A stretch of 64,000 nt of DNA from Pomphorhynchus laevis (taxonomy: Eukaryota; Acanthocephala; Palaeacanthocephala; Echinorhynchida; Pomphorhynchidae). The number at the start of each line of letters is the position of its first letter. Within the stretch, counting starts at the first letter, position 1. A program made the translations under genes and the position numbers. Positions 55,801 through 64,000 of the stretch are shown piece after piece. The stretch lies in contig WNNJ02003691.1 of NCBI GenBank assembly GCA_012934845.2, positions 155,528 through 219,527 of the forward strand, in the 5' to 3' direction. The notes under the pieces are model-generated. The model was given only the letters and a program-made list of their open reading frames with translations, did no database searches and was not told the origin of the DNA.

Positions 55801-56920
55801 GGTCCAGCGAATCCAGGTCCTCTGCCACACAACCTGAAAATTTCGTATTGTCGGATTTGTCTCTCCGTTATTTATGTGTATATTCAAAAGTTCTTTGGCT
55901 TTACGCAGGCGTTTGTGCTCTTCAACATAAAAATCTTTTAGTATTCTGACTTGACTACCGAACAAACATAACGAATTATGGAGAATACTTTCAACTGATC
56001 CTTCATCTTTCAAAATGGCTTTTAATAGTCTAGGACGACTGCTACTGTCCTCACTTTTTCTACCCACGCGAAACACGGAGACTATTTTAATCTTAGAGAT
56101 AATTTTATTAGATAAATCTGTAAGGACTGTTGAAAGAACAGAGCGTACCTTCACAAGATCATGATTCAGACGATGTCGAATGTTCACAGAACAAGACTAA
56201 TGTATGTTAACAAATATGACTGCCTGAGCGTGGTTATGACGTTTTGCAAATTTTGAAAAGGTTTGGGTGTGCTGCATCAGGCACCTCGCATGCATCGGAT
56301 CGGATGTAATTTAATCTTGATTGATAGCTGTTAACTCAAATCCACAATAAGGGTTTATCCCGTCACTGTCCTTCCTCAGACGAATATGTAAAATATTCGT
56401 TGACTCTAATGATTTAGAAACTTTGTCATCAACGTTGTCGTATTTTTTCAAGAATGTTGTGGTAATTAGATCCTCACTGAGATCGTCGCATAAGCAATGC
56501 TGGGGATAGGCAGACTGAATATTCCACTAAGTTGTTCAGATGCATTTAGGTCAATCTGATTAGTAGCAGATGGACATCCTTGTGATTAATCCTCCTTATT
56601 AGGAAATCGTATAAAGGAAGGAATGTTCCCCAATAATATCACGGTTGAGAAACTCGACAGATTCTAAGAAATTTACACTTATGACACTATGTTCAGTGGA
56701 CATGGTCGTTTGCTTGGCCGTAGAACACCTGCTTGAAAATTTTAATAGCTGTTCAGCATGCAACTCAGTTACAAATGTCATTGAACGGTCAGTAGTGCTT
56801 GCTACCGATACTGCAGACGTAACTGACTCTTTTGACTTGTCTTTTGATGCATTGGAAGTCAAAGTTGGCGGTGAAGGCCGTTTACTCGACCGGATTTGGC
56901 GTTTGAAACACGTCATTGAG
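52870..56920 (-). pseudogene. LINE-C (CR1/L2-like), dead
   Basis: Minus-strand LINE. ORF1-like pieces are 56916-56599 (Ser/Lys-rich) and 56187-55777 (VFRVGRKSEDSSSRPRLLK, a conserved LINE ORF1 C-terminal pattern). The ORF2 endonuclease is 55828-54800 (VAITESWLKPDV, RKGGEVILYV, IGLIYRSP, VLGDLNMPHVDW, GSSDHCV). RT pieces are 54369-54058 (PEMWKRSIVIPLLKKH) and 53905-53624 ([29 protein letters not shown], with the usual YADD altered). The C-terminus is 53600-52884 (VKDLGVLISFDL, LLYASQCVYP). Several frameshifts and stops. It is unrelated at DNA level to LINE-A and LINE-B. Confidence 0.85.
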
Positions 56921-58487
56921 GTTGGTCGGCGTATATGAATGGAGAAATGATTTCACGAGAGAGGAGCAGCCACAAGGAAGGAGCGGAAGCCAAAAGAGGC
57001 AGAGTAATTTGGGTTTTGTAAAAGACTGAAATTACGAGAACGCAAAGAACAGTAGAAAGAACGAGAATTGTCAAGTAAAGGAAGGTTGAGAAATGAATGA
57101 ATAAGAAAAGTTACAAGACGGAACGCAATGAGAAGAAGACGAACTTGTACATGAGAGTAAATGGTAGGCAAATCGAGATAAGCAAGATGATGAGATGTGT
57201 GATCAAAACGACGAAGACGGAGAAGAATTAGGACGGCTACGTTTACGATACGTTGTAATGGAAGAAGAGTGAATTTCATTGAGTTGGAAAATAGACTAAG
57301 ACAGTAATCAATTCTTGAGAAAAGGAGAGAAGATATGATAGTCATACAAGAAGGGAAATCGATCAATCTACGAATTTGACGGAGCTTGCGGTGAATCAAG
57401 GTAGATGATCGTAATTTATCTCTAACGAAAGTTTTAAATGAAAGTCGTTTGTCGAAATGGAAGCTTAAGAAAACGAGATTGTCAGCGATAGGAAGAATTG
57501 TAGAATTTAATGATACGGAGGGAAGTTCTAAGCTCGGGCGTCGAGGAAGGATCCACATTATTTTTGATTTATTAGGATTCAGAGAAAGACGAAGAGAAGA
57601 AAGATGACTGAATTTGAGGCAAGACAGTTGGAAGCAGAAACACTAAGATCGCGAATATGATATGCAGGTGTATGAGCATAGGTGAGAATGTCATCGGCAT
57701 ATTGCATAACATGGAAGTCAAATGTATGAGAAATAGAATACAAATCACCGAGAAAAAGTGAAAAAGCAAAAGGCCTTACTCGGAGCCTTGTGGAACACCG
57801 GACAGGATGGAGAATGATAGGAAGAGAAGAGTTAGAAGAAACGCGAAAAGTATGGTTCGATAGATATGAAGAAACCAAGCTACAGTGGTTAACGAGAAGT
57901 TCTAATCATGACGAAGACGATAAAGAAGAATCGAGTGATCGACGATGTCAAAAGAAGATGAGAGATCAAGAGAAACTATGAAACGACATAATTTTTGATC
58001 GCGCGAGATGAGTAAATCGTTATAAACTTTAAGACATGCGATTTCAGTAGAGTGATTAGAGCGAAAAGCAGCTTGGAAAGGAGGAAACAAGTTGCAGGAA
58101 AATATATATCATTAACTTGCTTGAGAACAAGACGCTCAAGGAATTTAGAGAGAATTGAGACAAGTGAGATAGGACGGTACGAAGATTGTAGTGAGGGGTT
58201 GAGAGATTGTTTTTTTTGAGGGAAGGAAGAATAGTGGCTCATTTCCGGTTGGAAGGAAATGTGCGTCTACGGATAGACAGGTTGATCAATGTGGTTAGGA
58301 AGGGTGATATAGTTGAGCAGATATTTTTATGCAAGTGAGTGGGAATTGGGTCGGAAGTAGATGTTTCATTTGGTAATGAGAAAGCAAAGGAAGAAAGTTC
58401 ATTAGACGAAACGGGAAGAAGTTGAAAATATAAGTCTCAGTATTAGCGGACGTGAGTTTCCGACCAACTCTTTTAGTTGTTTTCTTT
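56893..58487 (-). pseudogene. LINE-A copy 3, dead, truncated at both ends
   Basis: Minus strand: RYRPISLVS region, FRSNHSTEIA, VSLDLSSSFDIVDHSIL (RT motif A), VMQYADDILTYAHT (motif C), KIMWILPRRPSLELPSVS-like sequence and the C-terminal part to about 56893. The 3' UTR and hairpin are missing and it runs straight into LINE-C sequence. It is diverged from copies 1 and 2. Confidence 0.85.
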
Positions 58488-58599
58488 GATGTTGACATTT
58501 GTTGAACCAAATGAAAGCAATCCAGATAATTTGGTGGGTCTTGTAATTTAATATCGGTATCTTCTATATAATCATCCACTTCTGTATTGTGTATTTTAT

Positions 58600-58797
58600 C
58601 TCTTCATTTTTTTCATATTGTACGTTCATTGTCATGTACAACGATATATTGTTCATTATCTTATCGCATGTACAAACACCTCCTCCGTTCACACCTTCTC
58701 GACACCTGATTCACAGTCTTGTTTTGCTGTGGTCATGTAAGCGTGCGCTGGCACGCATTTGCCACGCTAAAATAAATCCTTTTTTTAAACGAACACG
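58600..58797 (+). repeat. LINE-A-family 3' end (plus strand)
   Basis: CAAACACCTCCTCCGTTCAC to CACGCTAAAATAAATCC, including the best hairpin of the set: GCGTGC (58741-58746) and GCACGC (58751-58756) with loop GCTG. It is the complement of the pieces at 41427-41530 and 47748-47812. Confidence 0.75.
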
Positions 58798-58993
58798 TTG
58801 GAGGTAAAAATTAATAAATATCAAGTATCCAAAGAATTGATAACTATATTTGATAAAAACCAAGACTTGTCACCTAAAATGTATTCATCGATGACAAATA
58901 AGTAAAGCCGCAGGCGATTAAGTTAAAAATCGAAGATAAAACATTACCAAAATTAAATTTATCAGAAAGATGGAATGGAACATGGAATGAAAG

Positions 58994-59083
58994 TGTCGTG
59001 AATTAACTAACTTGTGTTTTAATGTTATTTGTTTTGTAGATGTTTTCAATAAAGCTACTTTAGCCTCACTTTGGATCTTAACA
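58994..59083 (+). repeat. 5' LTR, 90 bp
   Basis: Begins TGTCGTGAATTAACTAACTT and ends TGGATCTTAACA. It contains an AATAAA polyadenylation-like signal. It is much shorter than usual Ty3/Gypsy LTRs. Confidence 0.92.
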
Positions 59084-59121
59084 ATTTATTGAAAACATTT
59101 GTGTGAGCATTTGTTGTCAAG

Positions 59122-62100
59122 ATGGACCCAGTCGGAAACGGATTGGCGAACGTTGATTATGCACGATATCTGCAGCCAAGTAAACTTACAATAGACACAG
59201 AAGACGCAAACGGAGCGGATATTTGGAAACATTGGCTATCAACATTCGAAGCGTTTATCGAACACATCGGAGCTCCGTGTGAGATTCGATTAACGTTACT
59301 GCGTAATTACGTTTCTCCTCAAATTTTCAAGTCAATTCAACAACTGTCTGATTATGCAGAAGCTATCAAGACGCTTCGATCGATGTTTGAGCGACCGACC
59401 AATGTCATTTATGCTCGATATATACTATTCGCGAGGAGACAAGAAGATGCAGAAGATATTCAACACTACACTAATAGTTTAAAGCAACTAGCCTCAGAAT
59501 GTAAGTTCGAAGAAGTATCGGCACAAGATCTCCGAGATCAGGCAATTCTAAATGCGTTCATAGCGGGTATTTCCTCAAAGAAAATTAGAGAACGTTTACT
59601 TGAAAACTGTACCTTAACACTAACAGACGCTTTTGAAATTGCAAAAGCTATGGAAAGTGCGGAAAAACGTTCAACGGTAATCGAAGGACCTTATTATCGA
59701 CTAGCTCATGTTTCCTACAGCAGAAAGGAAGAGGCGGCAGATCAATTGGCACAAATGAATGACAGAGTAGTTGCAACAATCAAAAGTAACTGGAAGTGCT
59801 TTTTTGTGGAAGTAAATCAAAGCATAGTCGAGAATCTTGTCCGGCAAAAAATTCAATTTGCCATAAATGTCAGAAGGAAGGACATTTTGCAAGAGCGTGT
59901 CGATCTTCACAATTCGGTCGTAATAAATACTCTGCGTGCATTTCTTCAATACTGTCTGACCGAAAAGCTGTAGACCAAATATTCATTTGCAACAAAAGAG
60001 TAGAGTGTTTGTTTGACACAGGGAGTTGTTATAGTTTTATTCGAACTGATATTGTGAGTAAGATGAAATTGCCTATCGTCAGAGATATACGGCCTATTAC
60101 AATGGCCACTAATCGCTTCAAGACTTTAACTAAAGGCCATGTCACTACGTCCATAATCTACAAGTCCCAAATTTATAAAAACTATATTTCATGTTCTGGA
60201 CGACTTATGTACCGAAGCAATATTGGGGATGGATTTTATGAATGAGCATAAGAGTTTCAAACTAAAATTGAATGGTCCTAGAAACGAATTGGTAATTGCT
60301 GCTTTGCGACCTATAGATTTCAAGCCAGTTCGACCATTTTCACATCTAAATGAACATTGCATTCCTATTGCAACGAGGTCTCGCCGGTATAATCCAGCCG
60401 ATCGTGATTTTATTCGATCGGAGGTTCAGAAGTTATTGAAAGATGGGATTATCGAACCTTGTATTTCACCATGGCGAGCTCAAGTGGTAGTTACGCGCTC
60501 GGAGAGACATAAACGCAGGCTTGTTATTGATTACTCACAAACGATAAATAAATATACATTGCTGGATGCCTATCCTTTGCCAAACTTACAAGATCTTGTG
60601 TATGAAATTAGTAAATACAAATGGTTTTCTACAATTGACTTACAGTCTGCTTATCATCAAGTTCCTCTACATCCAGACGATAGACTATATACTGCCTTTG
60701 AAGCAGATGGAAGATTATATTGCTTTGCGAGATTGCCCTTTGGTTTGAAGAATGCAGTGTCATGCTTTCAGCGATGTATGGATCACATGATTGAAACAAA
60801 TGAATTAAAAAGTACATTTGCCTATCTAGATAACATTACAATTTGCGGAATGACCCAACAAGAACACGACGAAAATCTGGGCAAATTCAACAGTGTCGCT
60901 ACCAAGTGCGGGCTCACAATGAATACAACTAAATGTGAATTTAACAAGAAAGAAATAAAGCTTCTCGGCTACTTAATTTGTCAAGGAGTACTGAAACCAG
61001 ATCCGGACAGATTGCAGGCTTTACATTAACTTCCCCCCTACGATGTCAGATCCTTACAACGAAGTATTGGACTCTTTGCTTACTACTCGTCTTGGATACC
61101 AGAATTTTCACAAAAGATTGAATTCTTGAGAAACGCTTCATTCCCTATGAACGCTGAATCAAAACTGTCATTTGAAAAGCTTAAAGCAGATATTGCGAGT
61201 GCTTCTTTATACCACATCGATAACGCTCAAGCGCTAACAGTTGAGACAGACGCTTCTGAAACGTGCATTGCGGCTACACTGAACGGAGACGGTCGTCCGA
61301 TTGCGTTTTTTTTTTCAAGAAAACTTTCTGTAAGCGAGCAGAGATGGGCAGCAATCGAGAAAGAGGCTTTAGCCATAGTGGAATCCCTTATTAAGTGGCG
61401 ACATTTTCTTATCGGAAGGCATTTTAAAATCATCACAGACCAAAGATCAGTTAGTTTTATATTCAATCAACTAAACGGAAGCAAGATAAAAAACGACAAA
61501 ATCCAACGTTGGAAAGTAGAATTGGCCAATTACGATTTTGAAATATTCTACCGCCCGGGATCTTTGAATGGACCAGCAGATACCTTATCTAGAATATGTG
61601 CTACTTCCAATTTCGATAGAGGATTACGAGAACTTCACGAATCATTATGTCACCCCGGTGTACGACGGTTAACTCATTATGTCAGATCACGGAATCTTCC
61701 ATTCTCAGTAAATGATGTGAAAAATATTTGTGAACGTTGTGAAGCTTGTAAATTTTCTAAGCCTCGATTTTCAAATACCTGTACGGCTCATGTAATTAAA
61801 GCTACCCGCCCTTTTGAGCGATTATGCATAGATTTCAAAGGACCATTACCGAGTAATTCAAGATCCCGTTTCCTCCTTGTTGTGATTGATGAGTATAGTC
61901 GGTTTCCTTTTGCCTACGCGTGCCCCGATATGTCTGCTAAAACTGTGTGTCATTGTTTGGACGAAATATTTGCTATTTTTGGTTGTCCAGAATATATTCA
62001 TTCGGATAGAGGTACGTCGTTTCTGTCATCGGATGTCAGACAATTTCTCAGTGAGAGAGGAATCGCTAGCAGTTTCACAACACCGTACAACCCAAGAGGT

Positions 62101-62790
62101 AACGGGCAATGTGAACGATACAATTCAACAATTTGGACAGCTATAACTACCACGTTACGAAGTGAACGAATGTCTATTCATCAGTGGCAAATAATATTAC
62201 CAAGAGCACTCAATAGCATAAGGAGTCTTTTATGTACTTCAACCAACTACACACCTCACGAACGGATATTTTCTTACCCCAGAAAGAGTAATGAAGGCAA
62301 AACGTTTCCAAAATGGATGACCGATGGTGCATCTGTACTTGTCCGGAATCATAGACGTGAATCGAAATATGAACCAATAGGTTGTCCAGCTAAACTTGTG
62401 ACTGCTAACAACAAATACGCTATCATCGAATATCCTAATCAACGACAAGGTGCGGTTTCTTTAAGGGACGTGGCTCCCGGTTTCGATATCGGACAACGGT
62501 TGTCAGGTGGAGATAGCTGCCAAAATCTAATGATAGAAGATCATGAATGTACGAACGATACATCACAACTTACAACTACTACTAAAGATGATATTGAAAG
62601 CAGCTATAACCCTGATACCAGCTACAGCGACGATAAAACTGTGAGTACGGACAACGATACTTTAAACGATACTTTCAAAATATCCGACGAGAAAGGAAAT
62701 GAAATTATGCAGAGCAACGAAAGACCCGTGCGAAATAAAGCTACTCCCGCGTATCTACGAGATTATGTTTGGCGGAGGAGAATGTCGTGA
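59122..62790 (+). pseudogene. Gag-Pol coding region of the LTR element (fossil)
   Basis: Gag-like sequence of retrotransposon type (paraneoplastic/gypsy Gag pattern) leads into pol. Pol shows a protease DTGS signature, an RT with WFSTIDLQSAYHQV and LPFGLKNAVSCFQ signatures, an RNase H with TDASE, and an integrase with an HHCC-type zinc region and a DDE-type core. Pol overlaps the first bases of the 3' LTR. It is not an intact reading frame overall and is recorded as a recent fossil. Confidence 0.88.
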
Positions 62791-62872
62791 ATTAACTAAC
62801 TTGTGTTTTAATGTTATTTGTTTTGTAGATGTTTTCAATAAAGCTAATTTAGCCTCACTTTGGATCTTAACA
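62783..62872 (+). repeat. 3' LTR, 90 bp
   Basis: Partner of 58994-59083 with one visible difference. It is preceded by the purine tract GGCGGAGGAGAA. Confidence 0.92.
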
Positions 62873-64000
62873 GAAAGAAATAATTCAAACATTGAAATCG
62901 ATGAAGATTTAAAAGACTTTCATAAAACTAGATAATTGGACAATGTGAACATCTACGACAAAATCGAACAACAATGTTCATCAAGATTGTTGAATGTCAA
63001 GCAAATTCAAAGAGTTTTGGATGGTGTTGCTAATCATATTTGTACTGTAATGTAACTATGATCATCCATATTTCAGATTGCTTATTAAAAGCCTATACAT
63101 CTTATTCACTTCTGGCCACCACTAAAGTCACTATCTTTGTTAGTAACTAAAGATGGGCTGATAAATCAATAAAATAATAAAAAATAGTCTTAAACCCTAC
63201 TTTTATATTCTTAAAAGACTTTCAACCTTAAAAACAAATCTAGAAGATGCTGCAAACTTTCATAATTTCACATTTTCATAATTTACTTTTTACGCGATTG
63301 AAGTGTTTTTCTAAAATCTCAAATGTAACATTTGCGAAATGTCTTTCTACAAAAGATCCAAATACTTTTCAACTTAAATATGAAGCTTGAAAACCTATCG
63401 TTATTTTAACACACTTTATCGTTTTACTTCGCTGTGTTCAAAAAACTTGTATTTGGAAAAAGCTTACAAACATCGATTATAAGAGCTTGGCAAACTAGAT
63501 TTTTGGCATCATTATTATATTATTTTTTGTTCAATTTTAGTCCCAACAATTGAACGAGTCCAAATCAAAGCATTAATTGCACAATATAGTTCATTAATTT
63601 CAACTTTGTATCAAGTACGATCAAAAAATATTAATTATAATATTATATAATTAATATAATATAATTATAATTACTTATAATTATTAAAACAAAAAATACA
63701 CTGAGCAGAAAGAAACGAGTATGTATTTTTATAATGTTTTGTAAGCGACACGAGCTCGTAGCTCATTTACTGCTCTTTGCTATAAAATATAATAACCAGA
63801 GTTTTTTATGATATCTTATTTTGATCTAATTTAAATTTATTTGCAGTTGATTTTATTATCTCTGCAATTTAAATTGCATTGTTTAATTGTTTATTTTGAT
63901 TATTATTTGTCGACAACATTACGAGCTCAAAGTTGCACACTGTACAATAAAAAAGATAAATAATAAGATTTTAAGAAGATTAAATAATTATAATTATTTA
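62873..64000. other. Anonymous AT-rich DNA to the window end
   Basis: No gene recognised. 63025-63110 repeats 52540-52640. The last kilobase is A/T-rich with simple TAAT stretches. Confidence 0.5.
63025..63110 (+). repeat. Dispersed repeat of unknown family, copy 2
   Basis: Partner of 52540-52640: ATCATATTTG, GATCATCCATATTTCAGAT and CCTATACATCTT are shared. Confidence 0.6.

Larger units (their letters stand above)
58994..62872 (+). mobile_element. Ty3/Gypsy-type LTR retrotransposon, young, compact
   Basis: A 3879-bp fossil element bounded by 90-bp LTRs (58994-59083, 62783-62872), each TG...CA, which differ at one position by eye, so the insertion is recent. A 5-bp target duplication GAAAG flanks it (58989-58993, 62873-62877). 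Parts in order: Gag-like region from 59122 with a zinc-knuckle end; protease near 60.0 kb; reverse transcriptase about 60.4-61.0 kb; RNase H about 61.2-61.55 kb; integrase about 61.6-62.3 kb with a short C-terminal tail. A purine tract (62771-62782) adjoins the 3' LTR. The structure looks complete, but the coding region appears broken in roughly three places. The Ty3/Gypsy order (RT, RNase H, integrase) is clear; the clade is not resolved. No envelope region is present. Confidence 0.93.

Overview
This is AT-rich animal DNA, almost certainly from an invertebrate. The only host gene I can support is a three-exon two-pore-domain (K2P/TWK-type) potassium channel on the + strand (coding 21011-31710). 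TWK-like architecture, short T-rich splice acceptors and a possible trans-splice acceptor ahead of the start codon fit a nematode, but this is weak evidence and the phylum is an inference. Nearly everything else is repeat or retroelement.

Layout. 1-6307: about 37 head-to-tail copies of a ~170-bp satellite. 8.1-12.1 kb: a Penelope-like element (PLE) of the permuted Naiad type, minus strand, with an N-terminal GIY-YIG nuclease before the reverse transcriptase and ~200-bp direct terminal repeats. 12.4-16.5 kb: a minisatellite, then a dead CR1-like LINE ('LINE-A' copy 1). 16.5-20 kb: single satellite-like monomers and scrambled Naiad relics. 21.0-31.7 kb: the K2P gene. Its first intron holds a LINE relic. 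Its 7.9-kb second intron holds a dead I/Jockey/R1-type LINE ('LINE-B'), a TA microsatellite, a young canonical PLE (RT plus C-terminal GIY-YIG, identical 151-bp pseudo-LTRs, 69-nt inverted flanks) and a tRNA-derived SINE-like sequence. 33.5-37.3 kb: a degenerate LINE-B. 37.5-42.1 kb: LINE-A fragments, including copy 2, which is partly identical to copy 1. 42.6-51.7 kb: three more LINE-B copies, two head-to-tail on the minus strand and one head-to-head with them on the plus strand, the last two nearly intact. 52.9-58.8 kb: a dead CR1/L2-like LINE ('LINE-C') and LINE-A fragments. 58,994-62,872: a compact Ty3/Gypsy-type LTR element with 90-bp LTRs and a 5-bp target duplication. The rest is anonymous AT-rich DNA.

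The most interesting thread is a set of hammerhead-ribozyme-like cores (C/U-UGANGA, a helix II hairpin, then GAAA). They occur on the minus strand of every satellite monomer (degenerate), in the dispersed single monomers (closer to consensus), in both pseudo-LTRs of the canonical PLE, and in a remnant at 30.1 kb with a GNRA-capped helix. A ~170-bp tandem, hammerhead-bearing, non-coding repeat next to PLEs is what is described for metazoan retrozymes, so the satellite may be a retrozyme-derived array. This is inference from motif reading; no folding or search was run.
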